A stretch of 64,000 bases of DNA from Lachnospiraceae bacterium UBA3273 (GTDB lineage Bacteria > Bacillota > Clostridia > Lachnospirales > Lachnospiraceae): contig DEUB01000043.1 in NCBI GenBank assembly GCA_002362385.1, positions 11,461 to 75,460 on the forward strand. Direction: 5' to 3'. Positions 23,300 through 31,817 of the stretch are shown here, piece by piece. The notes under the pieces were generated by a model that saw only the letters and a list, made by a program, of their open reading frames with translations, searched no databases and was not told the origin of the DNA. A program made the translations under genes and the position numbers. How positions within the stretch are numbered: the stretch's first letter is position 1; each line of letters opens with the position of its first letter.

Positions 23300-24358
23300 T
23301 TACTCTTTACTTTCTTTTATTGCCTTCCTTGTCCCTTTTGTGACAAATGGCAGTTTCTTTACCGTTACCACAACGATAATAACGCCGATCATGACGTCCA
23401 CCAGTGAACGGGGTACTTTTCCAAACATTTCCATGGTCTTCGCACCGCTCTGGAGGCAGCTTAAGAAAAATGCCGCAACCGGAATCAAGGGGAAGGAATT
23501 GCCCGCCATAAGGGATATGACAATGCCGTCGAAGCCTACGCTGGGAGCAAAATCTATCACAAACCGGTGGAAAACGCCTATGATCTCCAAGGCTCCGCCT
23601 GCCCCGGCTATAGCCCCGCTTATGGCCATGGCCAGAAGCTGCCGGTTCTTTACGTTAACGCCCGTATAACGGGCGGCAACCGGATTCACGCCTACGACTT
23701 CCGTCTCATAACCGGAAACCGTCCATCTGCTCCAATACCATACAATTCCCGTTACCACAAGGGCAAAAATAATTTCCGTAGTCAGTTCGCTTCCTTTTAC
23801 AAGCGTCGTCAGGGAAACGCCCTCCGGTATATTGGCCGTAGAGCCGCTCTCCCCTACTGCGCCGGGCACATAGAAAGGCACACGTACCAGAAATTCCGTA
23901 AAATATACTGCAATATAGTTAAACATCAATGTGGTCACAACTTCACTGCACCGGAAACGGACCTTTAACACTGCAGGGATCAGCGCCCACAGCATACCTC
24001 CCGCCATTCCGGCGATCAGACCCAAAACAATGAGCAGCCATCCCGGAAGGGAAGGAAACAGAAGGGAAACGGCTGTTGCGCAGACAGCGCCCAGATAGAA
24101 CTGACCCTGACCCCCGGCATTAAACATCTGCCCTCTTAAAGCTACCGAAAATGTCAGCGCCATCATAATAAGGGGCGCCATCATCCGGACCGTACGGGCA
24201 AAATTCATTTTATTACCCACTGCTCCCTGGGCCAGCTTTGAAAAAGCAAGTCCTACATCCTTATGGGCAATGAGCAGCATCACAATGCTGATTCCAAGGG
24301 CGCATACAATTACAAAGACCGCGATCATCATCGTGGAGATCATCTTTTGTTTTTTCAT
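23300..24358 (-). CDS. BMP-type nucleoside ABC transporter permease (NupP-like)
   Basis: A 352-residue polytopic permease of the branched-chain-amino-acid/ribose (RbsC-like) class, with about nine transmembrane segments and the loop GVNPVAARYTGVNV that contacts the ATPase. Its pairing with a second permease (27299), a duplicated ATPase (24363) and a BMP lipoprotein (26163) identifies the nucleoside-type BMP importer (Bacillus NupNOPQ). It starts 4 bp after the ATPase gene ends, so both are co-translated. Confidence 0.9.
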   Translation of the reverse strand: MKKQKMISTMMIAVFVIVCALGISIVMLLIAHKDVGLAFSKLAQGAVGNKMNFARTVRMMAPLIMMALTFSVALRGQMFNAGGQGQFYLGAVCATAVSLLFPSLPGWLLIVLGLIAGMAGGMLWALIPAVLKVRFRCSEVVTTLMFNYIAVYFTEFLVRVPFYVPGAVGESGSTANIPEGVSLTTLVKGSELTTEIIFALVVTGIVWYWSRWTVSGYETEVVGVNPVAARYTGVNVKNRQLLAMAISGAIAGAGGALEIIGVFHRFVIDFAPSVGFDGIVISLMAGNSFPLIPVAAFFLSCLQSGAKTMEMFGKVPRSLVDVMIGVIIVVVTVKKLPFVTKGTRKAIKESKE

Positions 24359-24362
24359 CTTT

Positions 24363-25901
24363 TTACCCCCTTCCGAACATGAGCTCGCCTAAACGCTCTT
24401 CCGTAGCTTCCCCGGCATCTAAGACACCGCTGATCTTTCCGTCATACATGACCACAATGCGGTCGCTCAATTCCAGGATCTCATCCAGGTCGGCAGAAAC
24501 CAGCAAAACGCTGCCGCCTTCCTTTTTTACATTTAACAGACACTCCCTGATGTATTTACTGCTGCCAATATCCACACCTCTGGTAGGCTGGCATGCAACC
24601 ACGATCTTAGGGTCTCTGTTCAGCTCTCTTGCTACAACGATCTTCTGCATATTTCCGCCGGAAAGATTGGCAACGGCTTCTTTTCGGCTCTTTATTTTAA
24701 CAGAATAGGATTTGATCAGTTCTTCGCTGATCCTCTCTGCTTCTTTCCAGTTAAGTCTGCCCTTTTTCTTAACAGGCTCTTTATTGTGGATACCCAGTAT
24801 CAGATTCTTTTCGGCGGACAGGGGCAGGGCGAGACCTTCCGTCATCCGGTCCTCGGGAATATGGGCAAGGCCTTTCTTCATCCTTTCTTCAATGGAACAG
24901 CCCGTAATATCCTCCCCTTCAAAAATAACCGCTCCGCCCTTTACTTCCTGGGCGCCTACGATCGCATCTACAAGGGTGCTCTGACCGTTTCCTTCCACGC
25001 CGGCAACGCCTACCACTTCTCCCTTATGAAGGCAGAAAGAGATATCGTCAATGGCCACACATCCGGCATTTCCCGCCTGTAAGTCCGTTATCATCAGGCT
25101 GATTTCTTTTTCCCCGTCCTCTGAAGTTCTCTGCAGCGGCTCTAATTCTCTTCCTATCATCATATAAGCCACATCTTTTGCGGTAACGTCATCCCGGTTT
25201 ACCGTATTGACTAACACGCCGTCCCTTAAAGCGCTGATCTTATCGGATATTTCCATAACTTCCCTTAATTTATGGGAGATAAAAATAACCGTATGGTCAT
25301 TTTTAATCAACAGCCGGATCGTGGAAAACAGCTCCTTCGTTTCCTGGGGCGTGAGGATCGCCGTAGGCTCGTCCAGAATGATGACCTTTGCCCCGCGGTA
25401 CAAGATCTTCAAAATCTCCACTCTCTGCTTCATGCCCACGGAAATATCCTGGATCTTCGCATCCAGATCCACCTCTAATCCGAAATCCTCCATGATCTTT
25501 GTGATCTCCGGACGGAAGCTTTCCGGCCTCCATATCTTTTCGCCCTTGGGGGGCAGCCCCAGCACAATATTCTCCATTACCGTAAAAGAAGGCACCAGCA
25601 TAAAATGTTGATGTACCATTCCGATTCCCCGGGCAATGGCGTCATGAGGGCTTTTTATCTCGATTTTTTCTCCTTCATAATAAATGCTTCCTGAATCCGG
25701 GCGGGTCATACCATAGAGAATATTCATCAGCGTTGATTTTCCCGCACCGTTTTCGCCCACGATCGAATGCACGTCTCCCCGCCTGATCGTTAAGTTAATA
25801 TCTTTATTGGCATATACGCTGCCAAAATGTTTTTCGATATTTTCTAATTTAATGACTTCATCCATAGTATGCACATCCATTTCAAAAAACTTTTCAGTCA
25901 T
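24363..25901 (-). CDS. BMP-type nucleoside ABC transporter ATPase (NupO-like)
   Basis: A protein of about 512 residues with two fused ABC domains. The first has Walker A GENGAGKSTLMN, signature DISVGMKQRVEI and Walker B VIILDEPTAILTP. The second has a degenerate Walker A (GVEGNGQSTLVD), signature NLSGGNMQKIVVARE and a Walker B-like IVVACQPTRGVD. One active and one altered site is normal in RbsA/NupO types. Start at 25901 is chosen for a GGCGGGG upstream; later Met codons at 25880 and 25865 are possible. An AT-rich gap of about 260 bp separates it from the BMP lipoprotein gene. Confidence 0.9.
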   Translation of the reverse strand: MTEKFFEMDVHTMDEVIKLENIEKHFGSVYANKDINLTIRRGDVHSIVGENGAGKSTLMNILYGMTRPDSGSIYYEGEKIEIKSPHDAIARGIGMVHQHFMLVPSFTVMENIVLGLPPKGEKIWRPESFRPEITKIMEDFGLEVDLDAKIQDISVGMKQRVEILKILYRGAKVIILDEPTAILTPQETKELFSTIRLLIKNDHTVIFISHKLREVMEISDKISALRDGVLVNTVNRDDVTAKDVAYMMIGRELEPLQRTSEDGEKEISLMITDLQAGNAGCVAIDDISFCLHKGEVVGVAGVEGNGQSTLVDAIVGAQEVKGGAVIFEGEDITGCSIEERMKKGLAHIPEDRMTEGLALPLSAEKNLILGIHNKEPVKKKGRLNWKEAERISEELIKSYSVKIKSRKEAVANLSGGNMQKIVVARELNRDPKIVVACQPTRGVDIGSSKYIRECLLNVKKEGGSVLLVSADLDEILELSDRIVVMYDGKISGVLDAGEATEERLGELMFGRG

Positions 25902-26162
25902 ACGGATACCCCGCCCTAAAAAGCAGGGCATCCGCAGTTCATTAGATTTTTCAATTAAACCAATTGTATATTTATATGATTTTTTGTCTATATGCGCTTT
26001 TTCTTTAAACTGACAATTTCGTTATGCTTACTACCTGAATTTTTTATTAACTATTTATTAGCACATACTGACTATACGTTTACACAACTAATTGTTTGCA
26101 CATACAAATAGTGTACTATTGCATCTATTCGTATATATTTTATACTCTTTGTATAGGAATCT
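25902..26162 (-). other. AT-rich intergenic stretch inside the nucleoside operon
   Basis: About 260 bp, strikingly AT-rich for this region, between the lipoprotein and ATPase genes. It holds two copies of GCACATAC on the plus strand but no clear terminator, promoter with matching boxes, or ORF that I can support. It may permit higher expression of the upstream lipoprotein gene. Confidence 0.4.
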
Positions 26163-27302
26163 TTATTTAGCGCTTGTGTCTTTCTCAACGGTCACTTCGC
26201 CGTTTTTGATCTTTTCAATGATTTCATTGGTAGCTTCAACGGCAGCTTTATATTTGCTCTTTAACTCATCGGATGCGCCGTCGCTTCCGAAATCGTCATA
26301 CATCTGTAAAACGGAAATGCCGTTTCCAACGGAACATACGATAACGCCGCTTTCAAATTTGCCTGCTACGATATCGCTGATCTGATTGTATAAAGTATTG
26401 CCGTACCCGTAAATATTGTCGCCGATAACAGCGCTGGGCGCCAGGGCACTGTGATCTGAATTATCGCCGATAATGAATACGTCTCCGGAAGCCTCCTGCG
26501 CCGCTTCGATAACGCCTAAGCTTGTCCTTGCCGCATCCGTAAAGATTACATCCGCACCGTCAGCAATCAACTGGTTTCCTACTTCTTTACCCTTCGCAGG
26601 ATCTTCAAAGGAAGCCGCATTGACGCGTTTTACCGTGGCGTCAGGGTTAACGGTCTGTGCACCTGCCAAAAACGCATTGGAGTTGGCAACGATCGTATCG
26701 TCCTCATAACCTACCACATTTCCCAAAACGCCGCTTTCGGACATGGATGCCGCCAAGACGCCTGCCGCATAAGAAGTTTCCCATGCATCATAAGCATATG
26801 CCACAACATTATCCATACCCAGATCGTCTGTTGCGTAGATCATAATAAATTTTGTATCCGGATAATCAGGGGCGATCTTCCTTACAGGTTCTACAAACTG
26901 CTGGAATAATGTAAAGATCACGTCATAATTTTCGGCCGCAAAGGAGCGAACTGCATCTTCCTGGTCTGTAGTATCCAAAGCTTCAACAACCTGTACCTCA
27001 ATGCCGTAATCATTCTTTACCCTGTCGATGGCCAGCATGATATCATCTACAGGACCGTTATCGCCGGTAGCCTGGGGCGTAATAAACGCAACCTTTAAGT
27101 CTGATGCGTCGCTTCCCGCCTCCTCTTCCTTTTGATCTTCCTTTTCTTCGTTTTCCGCGGGCTGTTCCTCATTTCCCGCATCACTCTCCGCATTCTGCCC
27201 TTCCTCCGGTGCAGGCGTATTGCCTCCGTCATTTCCGCAGCCGGTCAGCGTCATGCCGAAAACCAGTACCGTTGTTAATAAAATCGCTAATTTCTTTTTC
27301 AT
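26163..27302 (-). CDS. BMP-family substrate-binding lipoprotein
   Basis: A 379-residue lipoprotein: signal peptide, lipobox LTGC (Cys about 22), a Gly/Glu-rich linker (about 25-65), then a periplasmic-binding-protein fold of the BMP/Med family. Typical segments are VAFITPQATGDNGPVDD at the start, YDAWETSYAAGVLAASMSESGVLGNV and DGADVIFTDAARTSLGV. Such proteins capture nucleosides for the ABC importer encoded beside it. Its ATG overlaps the stop of the upstream permease gene by 4 bp, so translation is coupled. Confidence 0.92.
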   Translation of the reverse strand: MKKKLAILLTTVLVFGMTLTGCGNDGGNTPAPEEGQNAESDAGNEEQPAENEEKEDQKEEEAGSDASDLKVAFITPQATGDNGPVDDIMLAIDRVKNDYGIEVQVVEALDTTDQEDAVRSFAAENYDVIFTLFQQFVEPVRKIAPDYPDTKFIMIYATDDLGMDNVVAYAYDAWETSYAAGVLAASMSESGVLGNVVGYEDDTIVANSNAFLAGAQTVNPDATVKRVNAASFEDPAKGKEVGNQLIADGADVIFTDAARTSLGVIEAAQEASGDVFIIGDNSDHSALAPSAVIGDNIYGYGNTLYNQISDIVAGKFESGVIVCSVGNGISVLQMYDDFGSDGASDELKSKYKAAVEATNEIIEKIKNGEVTVEKDTSAK

Positions 27303-28231
27303 TGTTTTACCTCCTTAGTTTTTAAATTGCTATGAAAAAGCTTCTTTCCGTTCCCTGTCATTGTGCTGCGTACCATAAGCGCTAAAATGGTTACCACATA
27401 AGGAAGCATCAGCACCAGGGACGAAGGAATGCCATTTCCCTGAACTTTGGTTGACAGCGTGTCCGCAAGTCCGAAAACTAATGCCGCTATCATAACGGAT
27501 ACCGGATCCGCTTTGCCGAACACCACCGCCACATATGCGAAAAAGCCCCGGCCATTTGTCATGTTTTCGCTGAATAACGTTACATACCCCAAAGAAAGAT
27601 GGGCGCCTGCAAGTCCGCAGAGCATACCCGCCACGATCAACGAAATTACCCGGAATCTGCTTACGCTTAAGCCTGCCGCCTGTGCTGCATGAGCTTCTTC
27701 CCCTACTGCGCGGAGGCTGATTCCCATATGGGTCCGGTACAACAAAAATGAAAGGATCGGTACGAGGATAAATGTAAGGTATACCAAAGGCGTATAGCCG
27801 CTTAAGATCTCTCCTATCACGGGAATATCCTTGATAAAAGGAATCTCTATTCTCTCAAAGCCGGAAATCTTGTTGCCTGCCGAGATAGAACCGCCCTCCC
27901 CGAATACCATTTTCATAAGATAAGTAGTCATGCCTAAGGCCAGCGTATTGATCCCTATACCCGTAATGGTTGGTTCCGCGCCCATATCTTCCGTCAACTT
28001 TACGAAGATAAATCCCACTGCACCACAGACTGCCATGGCGACCAATGCTCCGATCCATGCGCTTCCGCTTAAATAAGAACCGTAAATTGCAAAGAAGCAG
28101 CCGAATAACATCATTCCTTCCAGAGCGATATTGAAAACCCCTACACGTTCACAAATAATCCCACCCAGTGCCGCAAGCAGAATCGGCGTCGCACATCGTA
28201 TCATCGAAATAATTAACTGAGTCAATTTCAA
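27299..28231 (-). CDS. BMP-type nucleoside ABC transporter permease (NupQ-like)
   Basis: A 310-residue second permease of the importer, with about eight transmembrane segments. It carries CERVGVFNIALEGMMLFG early and LRAVGEEAHAAQAAGLSVSRFRV, the cytoplasmic coupling loop, in the middle, as in NupQ. It is the first gene of the transporter group and is followed without a gap by the lipoprotein. The Crp/Fnr-like gene lies 13 bp upstream on the same strand, so regulator and transporter are probably one transcript. Confidence 0.9.
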   Translation of the reverse strand: MKLTQLIISMIRCATPILLAALGGIICERVGVFNIALEGMMLFGCFFAIYGSYLSGSAWIGALVAMAVCGAVGFIFVKLTEDMGAEPTITGIGINTLALGMTTYLMKMVFGEGGSISAGNKISGFERIEIPFIKDIPVIGEILSGYTPLVYLTFILVPILSFLLYRTHMGISLRAVGEEAHAAQAAGLSVSRFRVISLIVAGMLCGLAGAHLSLGYVTLFSENMTNGRGFFAYVAVVFGKADPVSVMIAALVFGLADTLSTKVQGNGIPSSLVLMLPYVVTILALMVRSTMTGNGKKLFHSNLKTKEVKQ

Positions 28232-28244
28232 TCCCTCCCAATCC

Positions 28245-28988
28245 TTACAATAATCTGCTCCATGTATTTAATCCCTGCCACAGATCCTCCGTAGCTTCCT
28301 TCAGCCGCTTTCTTTGTTCCGGCGAAATGTAGAGTCGTCCGCCCCGGCAGCGCAGATATCCGTCCGCCGTCAGTTCCCGTATGGCCCTGTCTACCGTGCG
28401 GGTGGACAGCCCTGTGCTGTCTGCGATCCTCTGGCGGCTCAAACGTATGGAATCCGCTCCCGTGTTCATATCCAGGGTGGCTTCGATAAATACCATTACC
28501 CGCTGCTTTCCTTCAAAAAACAAAAACGCCCTGGCCATCTTAGCCTGTGTCAAAAGATAGGTTCCCATAGTCTTTGCCTCTAAGCGCAGGGCCTTTTCAT
28601 CATGATTGATCCACTTTTCAAAAGCCCGTCTGGAAATAACTAAGAACCTGCTGTTTGTCACGGTGGTAAGCGAGGTACGGTAGGTATCCATATCCAGCAG
28701 AATTTCCATGGTCCCAAAAACCTTTATGGGCTTGAACCACATATATTCAAAGCTCACGCCGTCCCGGTACTGGTCAGTCGCCTTTACGCTGCCGTCCACC
28801 AGGATATAAATCTTTTCAATCTCTTCTCCTTCATAAATAAAGGTGGTTCCGCCCTTCATGTCCACAATATCGATCTGTTCCAGGATACTGATGGGAGCGT
28901 TTTCCAGATATTTATTCAGATAATTTCTTTTCTCATCATCTAAAGCCGCAATTAAATTCAATACTTTGTCCGTATGTCTGTTCAACAT
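28245..28988 (-). CDS. Crp/Fnr-family transcription regulator
   Basis: A 247-residue regulator with an N-terminal cyclic-nucleotide-binding-type beta barrel (TTFIYEGEEIEKIYILVDGSVKATD) and a C-terminal helix-turn-helix (SRQRIADSTGLSTRTVDRAIREL). No Fnr-type Cys cluster is visible, so it is not an iron-sulphur oxygen sensor. It directly precedes the nucleoside-importer genes and probably controls them; the ligand may be a nucleoside or a cAMP-like molecule. GGGAGGA lies 7 bp before the ATG at 28988, which I prefer to 29036. Confidence 0.85.
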   Translation of the reverse strand: MLNRHTDKVLNLIAALDDEKRNYLNKYLENAPISILEQIDIVDMKGGTTFIYEGEEIEKIYILVDGSVKATDQYRDGVSFEYMWFKPIKVFGTMEILLDMDTYRTSLTTVTNSRFLVISRRAFEKWINHDEKALRLEAKTMGTYLLTQAKMARAFLFFEGKQRVMVFIEATLDMNTGADSIRLSRQRIADSTGLSTRTVDRAIRELTADGYLRCRGGRLYISPEQRKRLKEATEDLWQGLNTWSRLL

Positions 28989-29126
28989 ATCTGAGTCCTC
29001 CCTTTTATGAGGTAATGAACTACTTGAATCGTACATAATTTTCCGCCTTTCTCTCAACGACATATGTCGCATTTTCCATCATTTTACTGAAATTTTTGAT
29101 TATAGTTAGCTAATTGCAGAAAAAAT

Positions 29127-29161
29127 GCGGGGAAATACCGACAATTTCAGTATTTCCCCGC
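29127..29161 (-). terminator. Intrinsic terminator after the ECF operon lipoprotein
   Basis: A perfect 12-bp stem (GCGGGGAAATAC paired with GTATTTCCCCGC) with an 11-nt loop is followed on the minus strand by a T-run (ATTTTTTCTG). It closes the operon that ends at 29270 and insulates the Crp/Fnr gene downstream of it. Confidence 0.85.
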
Positions 29162-29269
29162 TTCAAATATTTCATTATGCTTTCCACCGGACCGGCCTTT
29201 CAGTTCATTTTTTAACCGATTCTTTATAACCGGTCTTTTTTTACCGGATTTTTACTGATCGAATGCTCC

Positions 29270-30526
29270 TTAATATCTTATGATAAGCGCTTTCAGGGGA
29301 ACCTCATATCCTCCCATGCACACAAGGCAGACCCTTGATTTGTCAAACAGGCAGACCCGCGGCGAACGGTAAAACAGCTCCTCCTGTTCATCCCTTATGA
29401 CTTCCCGGTAAATTTCCGAAAAATCCGCCGTATTGTAAATAGTCAGAACCGCCTGGCTGCCTTTAATATCGGTTACGGCAAAGGTTTCTCCCGTATCGGA
29501 AAAAACCGGTCCGCCTATGGTATTTCCTCCTTCGATATTTGTGCTGTACTTTTCTTCTCCTGTTACGGTATCCGCATAGCCCATTATTTTTTCAAAGGCC
29601 AGACTGTCCTCTCCAAACAACAGTTTTCCGTTCTTGTAAGCTGCCGCCATTCCTGCGTCTTTTTCAAGTATATGGTTTTCAAACCCTGTGCCGTCCAGAT
29701 TAATATATCCCCAGGACTCAACCGTAACATCTCCCTTTGCGGTTCCTCCGCTAAATACCAGCCGCTCCTTTTCTTCGTCAAAATACAGCGTATCGGGGGC
29801 CAGCAGGCCCGAAACGTTTTCCACCGGACCGGAAAAATCAAGTATCTGTCTTTGGCTTTCCTTGTTGCAGTCATAAATGCAAAGACCTTCCCAAAGGTCA
29901 AAATAAGCCAACATGGTCATATCGGGAGATACGCTCCACAGGGTTGCGTCAGGATGTTGCGCTATATCATTTAACAAGATCCGCTTTTTCTCATGCAGAG
30001 CATTATCATAAAAGACCGCCAGCCAGACCTGGTCATCGGACGCTTCAATGACTCTAAAGGACCCGTCAGCCCCCTCATCACTGTTTTCCATATTATCTTC
30101 GGGCGCCCCTATGATGCAAAATCCGTCATGACAGGGATAAATATACGGTATAAACCACGATTCCGTTTTTCCTTCCGCTATAATCTTTTCTCCCGCTACA
30201 TCATAAAGATACAGGGTATTTTCTTTTAAAGCTATAAGCCTTTCGTTTCCTGCGTCCCAAAGATCCATGTCAGATCCGTCAAACAACTCATTGTTCAGTT
30301 CTGACACTTTTGGCAGGTCTTCCTTCGTATTGCCTGACCGCGTAGAGGAATCCGCCCCAAGGGGCAAAGTGTCCATATCCGCAGCCCCTGCACTCAGTTC
30401 TGTTTCTCTAACGGACATACCGGCTTCCATCCCTTCCCCTTTATCGGAAGGAACACTGCAGCCGGCAAGTAAGCATCCCATGATAAGGACTGCTCCGGCA
30501 AATCTCCATTTATTTCTTTTCTTCAT
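29270..30526 (-). CDS. Lipoprotein of the ECF sigma operon, beta-propeller-like
   Basis: A 418-residue lipoprotein (lipobox LAGC, Cys about 23). The mature part has repeated segments with Gly/aromatic turns (ENTLYLYDVAGEKII, GLCIYDCNKESQRQI, GKLLFGEDSLAF, TIYNTADFSEIYREV) that look like weak beta-propeller blades. I recognise no specific family. It is the last gene behind an ECF sigma factor and a membrane protein, so it is likely a surface component of the same signalling or envelope response. It ends before a strong terminator. Confidence 0.65.
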   Translation of the reverse strand: MKKRNKWRFAGAVLIMGCLLAGCSVPSDKGEGMEAGMSVRETELSAGAADMDTLPLGADSSTRSGNTKEDLPKVSELNNELFDGSDMDLWDAGNERLIALKENTLYLYDVAGEKIIAEGKTESWFIPYIYPCHDGFCIIGAPEDNMENSDEGADGSFRVIEASDDQVWLAVFYDNALHEKKRILLNDIAQHPDATLWSVSPDMTMLAYFDLWEGLCIYDCNKESQRQILDFSGPVENVSGLLAPDTLYFDEEKERLVFSGGTAKGDVTVESWGYINLDGTGFENHILEKDAGMAAAYKNGKLLFGEDSLAFEKIMGYADTVTGEEKYSTNIEGGNTIGGPVFSDTGETFAVTDIKGSQAVLTIYNTADFSEIYREVIRDEQEELFYRSPRVCLFDKSRVCLVCMGGYEVPLKALIIRY

Positions 30527-30571
30527 TTCTCCCGGCTTCCTTTCTTCTGGATTTTTCTCCGGCCTTTGTTC

Positions 30572-31183
30572 CTACGGCCAAGGTATATTCAATTCCTCTT
30601 TCGCTTTCTGCAGCCAGTCAGGATTAATGGTTCCGCCTACTTCCCCGCCGGCAAAAGTGCCTCCTATCCATTCCTCATCCGCACCCTGTAAAAATTCGGC
30701 ATAGCCAAAGCTTTCCGGTTTTCCTCCGATAATGATATAGTGGGTTATTGATTCCGAATCCTCATAAACATAGGTATAGGCATTTGTATCGGAAATTTCC
30801 CCGGTAATATCCAGATTCTCTCCATTGACCGTTAAATATAACCGCCCGTCTCTAAATTCCGCAGGGGCTGTTGCTTCCTCCAGGTTAAACTCCGCCTCAC
30901 TGCTTATGCTGCCGTCTTCACTTTCCGTTTTTGTAAATACGGCTCCGTTAGAAGCGATGAACCTGCTGATAAGGCCGCTTCCCGTATAGGCATACACAAC
31001 TCCGTCCATTAGCAATAACGCCATGACTGCCGCCGCTGCGGCCGCCGCAAAACGCGGCATTTTACGTATTTTTTGCCCCCCATGCTCTCTTTCCGTTTTC
31101 TCTTCTATGGCCTTTTCAATATCCAAAACACATTGTTCCGGCATTTCCACCTGATGAAAAACATCTTTTAATTCTTTCTGCAT
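30572..31183 (-). CDS. Putative anti-sigma factor, single-pass membrane protein
   Basis: A 203-residue protein. A short charged cytoplasmic region (about 1-45, MQKELKDVFHQVEMPEQC) comes before one Ala-rich transmembrane helix (about 46-65, FAAAAAAAVMALLLMDG). The rest is an extracytoplasmic domain with beta-rich, acidic sequence. The architecture and its position 3 bp after an ECF sigma gene fit a sigma/anti-sigma pair. No zinc-binding HxxxCxxC motif is seen, so it belongs to a different class from RsiW. The function is inferred from context. Confidence 0.6.
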   Translation of the reverse strand: MQKELKDVFHQVEMPEQCVLDIEKAIEEKTEREHGGQKIRKMPRFAAAAAAAVMALLLMDGVVYAYTGSGLISRFIASNGAVFTKTESEDGSISSEAEFNLEEATAPAEFRDGRLYLTVNGENLDITGEISDTNAYTYVYEDSESITHYIIIGGKPESFGYAEFLQGADEEWIGGTFAGGEVGGTINPDWLQKAKEELNIPWP

Positions 31184-31186
31184 AAG

Positions 31187-31639
31187 TCAGACCTCCTTCA
31201 ATTCTTCTTTCAAAATCCGCCGTGCCCTCGACAGCCTTGTTGTAACGGCGGACTCCTTGATCTTTAAAAGCTTTGCAATTTCCTTTGTGGAATACTCCTC
31301 GCAGTAATAAAGATAAACGACTGCTCTATAGCCCGGTTTTAATTTCATAACGGCCGCCCATATATCCTCATATTCCTGCTCATCAAAAGAAACCGTTTCT
31401 TCCCCCAGGGGTTCTGTTTTCTTCCACCGGGCGCTCCGCAAAAGACTTTTACATTGATTAGCCGTTACCTGCATAAGCCATGCCTTTTCCTTACCCGGCT
31501 TAATGGATTTTTGTTCCATGAGCTTTAAGAAAACCGTCTGGCATACATCCTCCGCCTCCTGTATGGAATGGGTATAGCTGACCGCTAAGCGGTAAACATC
31601 ATTTTTATAATTTTGAAACAGTTCCATGATATCTGTCAT
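31187..31639 (-). CDS. ECF RNA polymerase sigma factor
   Basis: A 150-residue sigma-70-family member with region 2 (ELFQNYKNDVYRLAVSY, EAEDVCQTVFLKLME) and region 4 (YCEEYSTKEIAKLLKIKESAVTTRLSRARRIL). It has only these two regions, the ECF layout. It directs polymerase to envelope-stress or similar genes when released by its anti-sigma. The start at 31639 has AGAGGTG just upstream. The promoter at 31680-31707 has ECF-type boxes, so autoregulation is likely. Confidence 0.92.
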   Translation of the reverse strand: MTDIMELFQNYKNDVYRLAVSYTHSIQEAEDVCQTVFLKLMEQKSIKPGKEKAWLMQVTANQCKSLLRSARWKKTEPLGEETVSFDEQEYEDIWAAVMKLKPGYRAVVYLYYCEEYSTKEIAKLLKIKESAVTTRLSRARRILKEELKEV

Positions 31640-31679
31640 CGTTGCACCTCTTTCCTGCCGTTTTTGAGATCTCACTTAT

Positions 31680-31707
31680 AAGACGCATGACCCCCCTCTT
31701 TAGTCAC
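31680..31707 (-). promoter_or_regulatory. ECF-type promoter of the sigma operon
   Basis: On the minus strand GTGAC (31703-31707), a 17-bp gap and CGTCTT (31680-31685) form an ECF -35/-10 pair. It sits about 40 bp before the sigma start codon and is likely recognised by the sigma factor itself. Confidence 0.55.
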
Positions 31708-31817
31708 AAAAAACAGAGCGCATAGAACTGTTTTTCTATACACTCTTTTTTAAAGTCTCTTTTTTTCTTAATTTGCTCCTTCATTGTCTTGCAAAGCTCT
31801 GACCACTCTTTATTCAT
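31704..31817 (-). pseudogene. 37-codon ORF fused by stop/start to cbiO, possible DinB-family remnant
   Basis: An ATG overlapping the cbiO stop codon (ATGA) opens a 37-codon frame starting MNKEWSELCKTMKEQIKKK. From memory this resembles the first part of a clostridial DinB-family protein, after which the frame becomes unrelated and stops. It is therefore either a truncated remnant or a small coupled protein. The stop codon abuts the ECF promoter of the next operon. Confidence 0.35.

Noticed and set aside
26033..26160. Repeated GCACATAC as an operator in the transporter operon gap
   Set aside because: The two copies are few and lie in very AT-rich DNA; chance is likely.
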